From positions 62,313-126,312 of the forward strand of contig UESW01004624.1 of the NCBI GenBank assembly GCA_900491605.1: 64,000 nt of DNA. Direction: 5' to 3'. Shown piece after piece: positions 35,401 to 46,662 of this stretch. The notes below the pieces were generated by a model. It made no database searches and was not told where the DNA came from. It saw nothing but the letters and a program-made list of their open reading frames with translations. The stretch comes from Calamus simplicifolius. Its lineage: Eukaryota > Streptophyta > Magnoliopsida > Arecales > Arecaceae. The number at the start of each line of letters is the position of its first letter. Position 1 is the stretch's first letter. The position numbers were made by a program, and so were the translations under genes.

Positions 35401-38271
35401 AAAATACTATTTCTTTATTGAGATTGCTTGGATAGTAATTTTCAATCTCTACCAAAGATTCCTTTTTTGTCAGCTTCCTGTTTTTAAAACAACTTGATCC
35501 GAGTCAAAAGTTTGCAGCATGGTATGCCACACTGGTGCATACCATCCCATTCCAAATGTATTTACAAGTAGTTGATCAAGACTTAGTATGGAGGTTGTAC
35601 CGAGTCTCAATATGTTAAGCCAACTCATGTGCTGCATATATTGACGCTATACCAATTTGGTTTTGGTATGAGGTCTGATATTGAGATGGCCAGCCTTACC
35701 TTACAACCAGAATTGATCAGCCAAAAGCTGTTTAAAAAGAGTTCAATTAGGATAAACATCATCCAATTTTATGTCAAGATCACTAGCTATTTAAATTAGT
35801 GGATCAGTAGTCTTGTATTGTCGGATTGGTTTTGCTACAATAGTTATGCTCATAATCTATATCACACAAATGAATTTTTTGGGTATAGTTTAATTGTATC
35901 TTGTAACTCTATCTCCTATAACCAATCGTACAATAGGATTTTGCTCAAGCATGACATGATAAAATATCTTGTCCTTTGCTCTTTACTCTCCTTGGTGAGA
36001 ACTCCCTCCTTGCCATCTTGTTTTCTTGAAAAAAAGTAGTAATATTAGAAGGGTTTGATCACATAATTTATATTAATTTTGTAAAAAGAAGTTAATGATT
36101 TGAAAATCAAGGATGGAGAATCAAATTGAAGATTTAAACCGTTGAGCATTATCTATAATAGAAAGAATGTTTAGAAACTGAAAGTTGTATTTTATAGTGC
36201 TCTCTAACCTATACATTAAGTTGGTATGAAAGAATGATATCAATTGTATTAATGCAATAAAATACACGATAGGGCATATAAATTGAAAATCCACATTATA
36301 GAATCTGCTCTATTGTTCATGATCTACCCATTTTAAGGCATTGGTAAATTTTAATCAGGCAAAAATATACTTATGATCCTAAAACTTTTGCTCAAAATTC
36401 ATTTTGGTTCTCAAACTTTCAGTTGTTACAATTTAGTTCCCCATGTTGTAAGAATGTTATGTTCCTAATGTTCTATTATATAAAGTCAGTTAAAATTGAT
36501 AGAATAGCTGATGTGTCATCTGTCAACTAGTCCATGTGTTTGCATTATGGCTATGCATCAGCTATTTCGTCAATTTTAACTGGCCTCATGTATCTTAAAA
36601 CATGTGAGACTAAACTGTAGCAATTGAAAGTTTGAGGAACAAAATAAATTTTGAGTGAAAGTTTGAGACCAAAAGTATATTTAGCCTTTTAATTAACTGG
36701 GTTTTGATAATTAAATCATAGTAAAAGGTAGTATCATCTTATTGAAACTGTCTATTCTAATACCTATTTGATGACTAGATTAGACACTACCAAAAAACAT
36801 AAAATTTAGTCTCTAAGCATTTTTTTATTGTGTAGATCTTGTTTGAATATTTTAGATTTTCTATTTGGATGATGAATCATTGATTTTGAATTGTTGACTC
36901 CTTTTCAGGGGTTAATGTAAAGTATGTAGTCCAACCAATGTAAGAATTGTTTTGTTCTTGGAGAAGTAATGGATAAGAAAAGAAGCAATGGACCTCATTG
37001 GAGTCCTGTATCCTTGTGGGGTTTCAATTTGATCTTTGTATCTTCATATCAGGAATTAGAGGAATGCATGAAACAGTTCTGTATGTGGAATTTAATGAGC
37101 TTAAAGAATAGATACAGAACAGAGTGATGTGTGTGCTTGGTCCAATGTTTGAGATCATTATCGTTTTTCCGAAGAGGAAGCAAAGCCTCTCAAATTTATT
37201 AGAGAGAAGAATGTACAGGCAGAAAAATTAAAAGAAAGAACAAAACGACACAGTATCACTGATAGACCATGTTTATCTTTTCTTCATACATTTCATTTAA
37301 AACTAGTCATGATTTGCTTGAGATTCCCTTGAGTGCAATTGCTTGACTTCATACTTTTTTTTATTGCTTGTTACAAAGGTTATTTGGTTCTTACGGGCAC
37401 GTGAGCTTATTAGTCCACATCTGAGATCATTTCCAGGCATGTATATGCATAAAAATTAGTACAGAATTTAATGCATGTACTGAGAATATTGAATATAATT
37501 TATAAGATGACATGAAATTCAGCCTCCACATTTCATTTTGGGTATAAAAAGGATTGACTAGTTTAGCTATGCCTTGATACCTTCATGCTCCAGATTATAG
37601 AGAACTTATGTTTTACTAATGTTATTGAGCAATATATTGCAAAATGTTTATATTTCAGTGTTCATTAGATCCTTTTTATGATGCAAAAAAGTTATATTTT
37701 AGCTGGGTATTCATTTATATGTGTTGCCACTTTGACTTGCTAGGATCTCTTATTATAATGCTACACATTTCATGCACCAGATTGCATTACTTGAGCCAGC
37801 TAATAAGCCCTTTTTTAATGCTTGTGCTTGATATATCGAGTGGCAAATTTTTTTTTTCCTGGATGATTACCGGATGACAACATTACAAGAATGCTTGCAT
37901 TACTTAAAATAATATTTACACCTCCACATGAGACATGCAATTTTCTTATTTTCTATTGGTGTTACTTCATTTATTGCATGTACTTTTATAAGGAAACTGT
38001 AGGCATTTGTTCAATCTTTTCCACTAGTCTGAACGGTTGCCCTGGTTATTTTGCCTTTTTTCCTGATGAATATGCAGAATTAGCTCGCCAACAACGCCTG
38101 AGAAGGAAAATAAGATGGAGATGGCTATGGAGCGGCATTGGCTTGTCTATCACCATGGGGGCCTCCCTGCTTGCTTATTCATATATGGCTCACCCTGGCG
38201 AAGGCTCACTAACAACCTCCTGCCTAGATGCTCCGTCAGTCACAGGAGGTTCTGTGGAAGATGAATGTTAG
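30684..38271 (+). CDS. coiled-coil protein with C-terminal membrane segment, unknown function
   Basis: Three exons are 30684-31361, 33615-34051 and 38078-38271 (stop TAG), about 436 residues. The N-terminus is Pro/Ser/Ala-rich (SLEQLLEP, LYATP, then after a slip LLDSPLASVSPSPYVVN), followed by a GAA-repeat stretch coding for an acidic Glu run. Exon 2 codes for an alpha-helical coiled coil (EIELRALRINLLEEIGKRK...VEEALL). Exon 3 has a basic cluster RRKIRWRWLW, a single hydrophobic segment GIGLSITMGASLLAYSYM and a short tail, so it is probably membrane-anchored near its C-terminus. Two one-base deletions break the frame: one in the C run at 30874-30877, one in the T run at 33616-33620 just after the exon 2 acceptor. 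I do not recognise the family by name. Intron 2 (4 kb) holds a MITE. Confidence 0.72.
31180..31236. repeat. GAA-rich microsatellite within exon 1
   Basis: A run of GAA/GGAAAA triplets codes for the acidic Glu stretch of the coiled-coil protein. It is likely to vary in length between individuals because it is a coding microsatellite. Confidence 0.8.
32373..32401. repeat. 29-base poly-C run in intron 1
   Basis: Twenty-nine consecutive cytosines are followed shortly by an A run at 32418-32432. The length in the true genome is uncertain because such runs are hard to sequence. Confidence 0.9.
34655..34702. repeat. (CATG)n/(CATA)n microsatellite in intron 2
   Basis: ATGCATGCATGCATTC followed by ACATACATACATACATACATG. 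A simple repeat with no coding effect. Confidence 0.85.
36358..36686. mobile_element. 329-bp Mutator-type MITE in intron 2
   Basis: Ends of about 80 bases pair in reverse complement: the left begins GGCAAAAATATACTTATGATC, the right ends AGACCAAAAGTATATTTAGCC. Internal words TTTGCTCAAAATTCATTTTGG and AAATAAATTTTGAGTGAAAG pair too. It is flanked by 9-base near-identical duplications, ttttaatca (36349-36357) and ttttaatta (36687-36695). A 9-base duplication is the Mutator mark, so this is a non-autonomous Mutator-type MITE. It has no coding sequence. Confidence 0.85.
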
Positions 38272-39241
38272 TCCTGATCATTGGATGACCATGCACTCAG
38301 TTTCCTTTGCACATATATCATAAAATCAGGGGTACAATTGAAGCTCCTTGTGAAGTTATGCCTCTTTTTTCTCAAAATGAAATTTTGTCTTCTTATCGTG
38401 AGTTTAGTTTCTTGGTTAGCTGGGGACTCTCTCTACAGACATAACTGCTGAATGGGAAATGAAAGATAACAATGTTAGAGAATGCAAGCGGTGATCTGCT
38501 GTCTACCGCAGCTCATTATTAGCTCCCATTGTTTGTGTTTTGATACACAAATTAAGAAACGCGGTTTAGGGTTTTCTGCTCCGTTCTGCTGCTTGTTAGG
38601 GACCTGAATATTTTGTCGTGGGATCTTAACTGCAGTTGCGCCTGCATCTTAGTTGGAACTTGGAACTTTGAACAAAGGAATGCCATGACTGCTTGCTATT
38701 CTTTTTAGTTACAGATCGGAGGCCCAACCCTGCCGTGATATTCTGGTGGTAATTCTAAGAAGCTCTCTATCTGAACGTATGCTGCTGCTTTTCATGGTGT
38801 TGGATATATCTTGATTATAGCTATGTGCACATATACTTTTTTTTTTTTTTTTTTTTGTTTTTCGCTTGCTAGTGGACCGACTATACAGCGACTTAAAAAA
38901 GAGCTATACAGATTTGAGCAAAGTTGCTGAGAGATGAACTAAACTCGTTAACGCCTGGTTTTCTTTTCGCATTAAAATATCTTACGGTTGATATCAATCA
39001 CCTCTGCCTTGTTTCTGCTTGGTAGAGGAGCCCGTTTCTACCTTTGACCTCAGATTCTTCTTTTTGTCAAAGTGAAAAGATATAAGTAACATTTTTTTAT
39101 TATTTTCTTAAAAAAAAAAAAAGGAGAGAGCAATATTATTATTATTATTATTATTATTTATTTTTTTTTTTGGGGGGGGGGGGGGGGCATTGCACCCTAT
39201 ATTCATTTTTGAAGTTGAAAATTACTTGTTAAGTTTTTTTA
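38272..39241. other. 3' flank of the coiled-coil gene and simple repeats
   Basis: The first few hundred bases are probably 3' untranslated region. Then come a T run at 38838-38856, (ATT)n at 39131-39160 and a G run at 39170-39187. No gene is seen. Confidence 0.6.
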
Positions 39242-40081
39242 GGAAAAGACTTTATATACCGTAGCAAATCTTACGTCGGTTATATTATCTTTTTTTTATT
39301 AATTAACGTATATTCTATATCCTATATGGCTTAAGGTGATGGGATAGGATGGCAGGAATTATGTTTATGAATTCGTAAATGGTATATTGTCTCTAATAGG
39401 ATGGGATGAGATGATTTGTCTTTCAAAAAATATTAAGACATCTTGTAAAATTATGACATCATAGTTGTAAAATTAATATTCATTCAAATATAAGACAACT
39501 TTACATCCACTTCAGTTGTAAAATTATGAGATCATAGTTGTAAAATTACAGAAAGTCAAAAAAAAATATGATACCCCAGTTATAAATTTACGACACCGTA
39601 GTTATAAAATTATGATACCCCATAATTTTTTTTTAAAAAAAGCTGAAAGGATATTAATGCACGTCACATCAAAATTTAAGATAATACTCCTCCAATTGTA
39701 AAATTATGATACATTCAGAAAACGTGTTTGCACATAAATTTTTTTTAAAAAATGCTGAATGGGTATTAATGCATGTCATCAAAAAATTTAAGATGACACT
39801 CTAATTGTAAAATTATGACACGTAGTTATAAAATATAGAGAGCCAAAAAAATTATGACATCTCAGTTATAAATTTATGACACAGTAGTTATAAAATTATA
39901 ACACACATTCAAAAAATGTGGAACATGTATTGATATATGTCACGTCAAAATTTAAGATGATATCTCTACTATCTCATTTCGTTCATCGCATCAAGCCATA
40001 TAGGATTTATATGGATCAATTAAAAAATGGTGCATTTCACATAGAATTTGTTGCATCGAAGGCGATGCACAAAACTTTTCT
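39242..40081. mobile_element. decayed non-autonomous relative of the 18-28 kb MULE
   Basis: The left end AGGAAAAGACTTTATATACCG and the complement of the right end (AGAAAAGTTTTGTGCATCGCC) match the terminal words of the larger MULE (GGAAAA...ACTTTGTACATCGCC). The interior repeats GATACCCCAGTTATAAATTT, ACGACACCGTAGTTATAAAA and ATGACATCTCAGTTATAAAT, a C-to-T-worn form of the GACACCCCAGTTGAAAT...CGACACCCTAG phrase. It has no coding sequence. No clear target duplication was found. Confidence 0.65.
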
Positions 40082-40530
40082 GTAAGATAAGTTATATGGA
40101 GTATCTGCCGTGGAAATGGTTTTTATTGACACGAGCTGAGCCTATAAAGTATGTATAAATATTATTTTGAACGAATTTAGTTTATATTATGCTGATAAGT
40201 TACGACATCTAGGCTATCCTGTTTTATCTTGGTCCATGGAGCATTACTCTTCTAAAATGAATTTGTAGAGCAAAATGAGATGCAAGATGCAATTCCTAAT
40301 AATAAAATAATAATTAATAGTTCCTATTTTTTATATATTAATTATATTTACGTATGTATGAATGAATGAATGAGTTATTATTAAGGTGGCACATTGCTGC
40401 TTGGCCAACGTAATGAAATCACGCATCATCTCATGCTTAGGAAGTAATTAGTAGTGTCCCGGCGGATTGCCCTTCTGCTCTTCATTCATATATTTGTCCG
40501 TTCACTTCTAAAAGCATGTAAATGTCTGCC
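40082..40530. other. AT-rich stretch without a gene
   Basis: No gene is seen. A short GTATGTATGAATGAATGAATGAG repeat lies at 40353-40373. Confidence 0.5.
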
Positions 40531-40543
40531 TTTGCTTTGCTCG
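40531..40543 (+). repeat. target-site duplication, 3' side of the LINE
   Basis: TTTGCTTTGCTCG here is identical to 46378-46390 across the LINE. It is followed on plus by the T run that is the LINE poly-A tail on minus. Confidence 0.9.
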
Positions 40544-40569
40544 TTTTTTTTTGTGTTACAGCCGGACGA

Positions 40570-43500
40570 TCACACCACTCTGGCGCGAGTCAAACCCGAA
40601 GCATCCGAGTACAAAATTTGCTGTAGTAATACAGGACAAGGTATCCCAGGATGCCAAATCCACCGGCCAGGGTTGCGAGCAACAGCAGAAGCAACATAAT
40701 CAGCCGCAGCATTGGCTTCCCGATAGCTATGCTGAATCTGAAAAGCACTAGTAGACTGAAGAGTGACTGAAATGTCTCTAATCAGAGGATTACGACAAGA
40801 ATAGGAGTCCCCCTCCCGCTTAATCCATCTGATAATCGTAAGTGAGTCACCCTCAATAATCAGCCGCCGAAAGCCCAAATGCTGAACAACATGTGTGATA
40901 CCAGCCCATGCTGCCTGAAGCTCAGCCATAGGAACCGAAATGTCGATTGAGCTGTGGCCACAGCTGCTAGCAACTGCCCATTCGACCCTCGGATGACAAA
41001 ACCTGATCCAGCAGAACGATCAGAGACAGAACCGTCAAAGTTCACTTTGACATAACCCGGAGGTGGGGACACCCAAGATATGAAAACCGTGGAACGGTTC
41101 GCTGCCAAAGCAGCAGGGGGGTTCCAGAGGCCAGGTCCGTCAGTGTGAACAGTAAGGTAACAGCGAGTGTACTTCCTAGCATGAGAGAGAGCACGATGAT
41201 CGCCTGAGGAGAGACCGTCTCCTCCGCAAAGACTATCTTATTCCTTGTCAACCAGATATGATAAGCGACATAGGCCGATAATACACCCTGAGAATAAGAT
41301 CCGTACTGAGAAGGCAACCGAAGAGCATTCAGGAAGGAAAGCCTGATTGGTCCATCCTCCAGCATCCATGGGTTAAAATGGGTCATCTGCCATATCTGAG
41401 ATGCACGAGAACATAAGAATAGAACATGGTCAATAGATTCAACCTGCATCCCGCATATCGGACAGAGAGGTAATATGGAGAGGCCCCGACCAGCCAGAAG
41501 AGAGCAAGTAGGTAAGCGATCCCACTTGATCTTCCACAAGAATAGCTGAATTCTTGGATGAACAGGCAGTCTCCATATCCAAGCAACATCACTAAGACCA
41601 ACGGCCTGAGAACGGAAGCGGGCCACCAATTCTCTAGTAGGAGCACAAGGGAGACAGGATCGGCGCCACAGCCTGTGATCCGGCCCTGTAGAAATAGGTA
41701 GAGGCATGGCCAGAATCCGATGAGCAAGCTCCACTCCGAATAACCGAAGAACCATGGTAGTGTTCCAAGCAGCACTCTCTTGACTGATCAGAGAAGAGAC
41801 ACACAATGTGGAATCAACTTCAGAGCTTATAAAAGTCGGCCATCGAGATAATGGAAGATCAGCTATCCAGGAGTCCTGGACGACATCAACTGACCTTCCA
41901 TCCCCTATCATCCAGTGAATATCAGTAATGACTGTCGGGGCGGCCCGGCAGATGGCACGCCATAAACAGGAGCAACCACGAGGGATGCTAACTTCAAAAC
42001 CCGAAGACCAACCACCATATCTGCCCCGCATGACAGTACTCCATAAACTGTGAGGGTCCAGCAGGAATCTGGAAGCATGCCTAGCAATGATAGCCTCGCG
42101 ATGGAGCACCAGGGATTGAATCCCCAACCCACCCTCACTTATCGGCAAACAGACCATATCCCAGGCCAATAGATGAATACCACGACCTCCCTGCATAGAT
42201 GCCCACAAGAAATTCCGAAACCGTCTCTCTAGCCTACGAAGAAAGATAGTCGGGATCAGAGCATTGGATAACAGATAGATAGGGAGTGATGTAAGAATAG
42301 AACGGATTAAAGTGATACGTCCCATCATAGAAAGGCCCGACACCTGCCACTGGTCCAACCTAGCAGAGATCCGATGCTCAAGGTCCCCAAAGTCCTGCTG
42401 CGTGGGCCGACGTCCCATAAGAGGGGTTCCAAGGTAGGTCAGTCGATCTGAAACTGTCGAAATCCCTAACAACCGAGAAATAGCGGCACGACAGCGGGAG
42501 GAGACTGATGGGCTGAAACAGAGGATAGATTTCTGTAAGTTGATCCGTTGACCCGATGCCCGACAATAAGCCTGAATAATGGCCGAATAGGTGGATGCAT
42601 TCTGAACAGAAGCTGGGCTAAGCAGATGCAGTCGTCAGCGAAGAGAAGGTGGGTTAGAGGAGGTCCATGAGGCCCCGGCATGTAAGGTTGTAATAGAGAT
42701 TCTCCAACCGCCAGATTAAGAGCACGAGACAGGTCGTCGGCGCACATAACAAACAAAAATGGAGAGAGAGGACATCCTTGTCGGAGACCAACAGCAGAGG
42801 GAAAAAACTCAGTCGGACTACCATTAATGATGATAGAAAAGGTGGGCCCTTGGACACAAGCCATGATCCACTCAATAAAAAGATCATCAAAACCAAACGC
42901 CTGTAACGACTGACGCAGAAATATCCAGCTCATCCTGTCATAAGCTCTCTCCATATCCAACTGGACAGCCATAAGAGACTGTCGACAAGAGGCGCGCTGG
43001 AGGTCATGTATAAATTCCTGAGCAATGAGAGCATTATCTGAGATGCTGCGGCCATGGATAAAGGCATCCTGCTCCATAGAGATAAGCCTAGGAATCAGCC
43101 CCTGCAATCGAGTAACAATAATACGGGCGCAAACTTTGTATAGTGTGGTACATAAACTTATCGCCCTATAATGTTGAGGAAGCAGAGCATTAGCTTTTTT
43201 AGGAATCAAGACGAGAAATGTCCTCTGCCAATCAGGAGGAATATGTCTGGAAGAGAAAACAGACTGAATAGCCGAGGTAACATCCTGCCCTACAATATCC
43301 CAGTAGAAGCGGAAGAAATAAGGCGGAAAACCATCTGGGCCCGGGGCTTTATCAGGTCCCAAAGCCCAAACAGCATTACGAATCTCCTCCGCCAAGAACT
43401 CCCGAGTCAAGCTATCATTCTCGCTAACCGAAACTCTAACATTCCGAGTGCCAGTGATATTGGGAGAGTCAGTGCCAGAGACTTCCGACCAGCGAGACTG

Positions 43501-44760
43501 AAAGAAATGAAGAACCTGCTCAGTAATAGCCCCCTCATCCTCCAAGATAGTACCCTCTGCATCACTAATACGCCTGATATGATTGACCGCACGCCTGGCA
43601 ACAGTGGCCTGATGAAAGAACCTGGTGTTGCGGTCACCTTCCTTTAACCACTGAATCCGAGACCGCTGACGCCAATAAGTCTCCTACTGCCAAAGCAACG
43701 AATGATGCATAGCCAAATTCCTCCTGAGAGCCTGAAGATCAATCTCCGATAGCTGACCCTCCTCATCCTCCTTAGCCTGAAGAGTAGAGATGACAGCTTC
43801 CACAACCTGGACATTCTGCATAAGGTTTCCCACATCTCTTTTCTGCCACCATAATAGTCTGCGCTTAGCAAGCTCTAATCGACGGGAGAGACGATAAGTA
43901 GAATTCCCTCTAACTGGCATATGCCACACCTGCCTAATCAAGGACCTGGCTGAAGAATAATGCGTCCAAAACAGTTCGAACCGAAAGGGCCCCTTCCTAT
44001 ACAATGACCGCTCAGTAGAGATGAGAGGGGACAATGGTCCGACGCAATCCGCGGGAGGTGGGTATTGGTAGCACAGGCAAAGGACTGCATCCAAGATGAA
44101 GAAGCCAAAGCCCGATCCAATCTCTCCGACACTCGAGCAGACCCGCTCCAGTTGTTACACCAAGTAAACTGCGACCCAGAATAACCCAAATCAATAAGAC
44201 CCGCCTCAGAGATAAATGAGCGAAACTCCATAGAATTCGGAGAATCAACAAATCGGCGACCCCCCCGCTTCTCAGAAGCATCCAATATACAATTGAAATC
44301 ACCAGCAATAAGGGTCGGAAAACCCTGGGCTAATAATGTGTGAATCTCCGACCAGAGACCCCGTCGCTGACGAAAATCAGTGCTGGCATAGACACCCAGA
44401 AGCAACCAAGGCGGAGAAGATCCCTCAGAGATGACAAGGCCTACTTGCTGATGATTATGATGAAAGGCATCAACACGGATGGCAGGGTTCCGCCAGAGAG
44501 CCATAATACCCCAGATAGTCCAGAAGCTTCAACAGCATAGGAAGACCAGTCATGGGAGACCCGCCGCCGGAAACATTGAAGGCTAAGGCCCAAACCGAGT
44601 TTCCAATAAAATACAAATATCAAAATGATGAATCTGCAATAGCCTACCAAAGGAGGATCGAAAAGATGGTTTCAATGCTCCTCAGACATTCCATATTAAT
44701 CTTCATAGAAAATAAGCAAGGGAACCTCATATCCCATCCTGAGCTCCCATCATAACCAAA
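40570..44760 (-). pseudogene. LINE ORF2: endonuclease, reverse transcriptase, RNase H
   Basis: Domains in order on minus: AP-type endonuclease (about 44700-43950: GDFNCILD, FTWCNN, RLDRAL, SDHCPL); linker; reverse transcriptase (43545-42600: FPPYFFRFYW, LIPKK, LDMERAYDR, GLRQGCPLSP and the catalytic HLLFADDCIC); thumb and zinc-type C-x2-C..H..C motif (CPICGMQVESIDHVLFLC near 41440); and RNase H (41090-40620: VNFDGSVS, AELQAAW, IIEGDS, REANAAADYVA). The frame is broken by slips near 42600, 42470, 40960 and 44500 and by an in-frame TAG at 43684-43686 in WQ*ETYWRQ. It nicks target DNA and copies its RNA there. Confidence 0.9.
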
Positions 44761-44899
44761 TCTGAAGGGCCTCCCGAGTCAGGACACAGCAACTGGAGAT
44801 CCTGATCCGACATCTGACTGAAGTCCGAATCATTGGATACGGGTTGCAGAACTGACTCCATGGGAGCATCTTCAGACATATCTTTAGAAGGGGATCCAT

Positions 44900-46276
44900 T
44901 TACCCGAGAGATAGAAGGGAATCAGATATAGAGGCTTTCAGAGATGTGAAGGCAACCACATGAGCATCCATGGTTCCTTTCTGATAGCCGGGGGGCAGGG
45001 TCATCCTATCAGGAGAACTGATTATTACCCCAGTGCTTGAAGGAATAACTGCCTTTCCTTTTCCTTTACGTTTCTCTGATTTAGAGAATGACCTAGGCGC
45101 CGGGCAATCAACTGGTCTGGCCCTTTTAAGGGGACCAGGAAAAGCATCCCGATTACCCTGAATAGAACCAGAGGCCATACTCGACCCGAGGGAGACAAAA
45201 GGGTTCTTAATCACCATTGTATTAGACTTTGCAATAACTTGGGACCCCTCCTTAGCTGAGATTAAAAAACCCTTCTGAACTTCATTTGATCCGGCACATG
45301 AAACTGATTCCATCACTGCTTTCTTGTTTTCATTAAAACCGGCACATGAAGCATCTCCCGGCACAGACAATGCTTCTGAACATTCAGAGGAAAAAGGAGT
45401 CAGGGGATCAATCAGGCTAATCCCAGGGGATCCATTCAGCTCAGTCTTCTCAATATCCTTCTTGGAAACCTTGTTTCCGGCACACAGGATCACTCCCGGC
45501 ACGCCCTTGATTGCTGAACATCCCAGCTTCTTCTCACATAAGGCACTCGCTGGAGCAGAGTCAGGGATCAAAACAACCTTGGAAGAAGAAAGCGCCCTCC
45601 TGCGAGCCACCTTCACTGGAGCAGTCCATCCCTCAGCATCTTCAACACCCGGTCGACGCCCCCCAAGAGTATGCTGAGCAGGAGCAGAACACCTGGAATC
45701 CCCCTGTGCCGTCGCCATAGGCTTCCTCTTCTCCTCCCGAGGAGAATCAGAGACAACCTTCCGTTGACGAATAGCGGCAATCCAGGGGCCAAAGTTCGAA
45801 CGGGACGCAGCATCCTCATCCACAGTCCCAGACGACAAAGAACAAGGGCCGCTCAGGTGAATTGAGCCACAGAGAGAGCAGATCCCCTCCAAACTCTCAT
45901 ACGAAAACTGTTGCCAGAAAATATTGTGGATTCCTTGAATACGCGTCCCCGGCCGGAGAGGACGACAGAGATCAATCCGTACACAAACCCGAGCGAAACC
46001 CCCTCTGTTCTTCGCCAACGTGGGAGCATCCGCACCTATGAATTGCCCTGCTGTCTCCAGAATCGCCTTGAGGAATTCTTCCTTCCAGAATTCCATTGGC
46101 AAGTTTGGTAATCTCACCCACACCATAGCCGAAGGAATGGATTCCTTCGACGGGATGAATTCCAGCTTCCATGGTTCCGTTCCAATCACTTGACCATTAA
46201 CAGTCCATGGCCGATTTAACACCAGGGAGCAGGCATTCGGATCTTCGAACCGGAAAATATGGCATCTGAATGCCAA
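44900..46276 (-). CDS. LINE ORF1, DUF4283 RNA-binding protein with zinc knuckle
   Basis: An uninterrupted frame of 458 codons on minus. Residues 1-110 hold the DUF4283-type region (FRCHIFRFEDPNACSLVLNR, PWTVNGQVI, VWVRLPNLPMEFW). Residues about 115-160 hold a zf-CCHC_4-type finger (CSLCGSIHLSGPCS). The rest is polar and Ser-rich with basic patches (KRKGKGK). It should coat LINE RNA. The true start could be further upstream, since the region to 46350 reads in similar style. The intact frame contrasts with the broken ORF2. Confidence 0.85.
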   Translation of the reverse strand: MAFRCHIFRFEDPNACSLVLNRPWTVNGQVIGTEPWKLEFIPSKESIPSAMVWVRLPNLPMEFWKEEFLKAILETAGQFIGADAPTLAKNRGGFARVCVRIDLCRPLRPGTRIQGIHNIFWQQFSYESLEGICSLCGSIHLSGPCSLSSGTVDEDAASRSNFGPWIAAIRQRKVVSDSPREEKRKPMATAQGDSRCSAPAQHTLGGRRPGVEDAEGWTAPVKVARRRALSSSKVVLIPDSAPASALCEKKLGCSAIKGVPGVILCAGNKVSKKDIEKTELNGSPGISLIDPLTPFSSECSEALSVPGDASCAGFNENKKAVMESVSCAGSNEVQKGFLISAKEGSQVIAKSNTMVIKNPFVSLGSSMASGSIQGNRDAFPGPLKRARPVDCPAPRSFSKSEKRKGKGKAVIPSSTGVIISSPDRMTLPPGYQKGTMDAHVVAFTSLKASISDSLLSLG

Positions 46277-46390
46277 GCTGATTGGGACGATGTCCCCCTA
46301 AACTTCGGCGCGCCTGAACTCTCGGAGGAGAGCTTCGGCCGGAACCCACCGCACAAAAAAGCTTTTAGTGTTTTTTTTTTGCTTTGCTCG

Positions 46391-46621
46391 TTAAAAAATA
46401 TGAAAAAGTTTTATGCATTGAAGGTGATGCATGAAGGCATGCACCGAGCATAGTCATTGATCGTGCATTCATGCCATAGTTCATTAGACCGTGGTGTGCC
46501 TCGCACGTGCATGCGCATGGGTGCATGATCAATGAGCGCATCCGATGGACCGTGGCATGCCCCACTGATTGATCGTGCGCCAACGAGATGATAAAGACGA
46601 GATGATAAGAAAGATGTTTTC

Positions 46622-46622
<1 letters not shown>
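46391..46622. other. spacer between two LINE copies
   Basis: No gene. TGAAAAAGTTTTATGCATTG then GGTGATGCATG at 46399-46430 resembles the end words of the decayed MULE (AGAAAAGTTTTGTGCATCG), so a MULE end may be buried here, but the match is short. Confidence 0.35.

Positions 46623-46660
<38 letters not shown>
46623..46660. repeat. (TA)n tail of the truncated LINE
   Basis: About 19 AT dinucleotides lie exactly at the 3' end of the next LINE copy, where a poly-A tail would be expected. Confidence 0.85.

Positions 46661-46662
<2 letters not shown>

Larger units (their letters stand above)
40544..46377 (-). mobile_element. full-length L1-type LINE retrotransposon
   Basis: A 5.8-kb element on minus, flanked by a perfect 13-base duplication and ending in an A tail (T run at 40544-40552 on plus). 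It has the plant L1 arrangement: ORF1 (44900-46276), then ORF2 with endonuclease, reverse transcriptase and a C-terminal RNase H (about 44760 down to 40570). The perfect duplication and full length point to a fairly recent insertion, although the reading frames carry slips and one in-frame stop. Confidence 0.93.
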
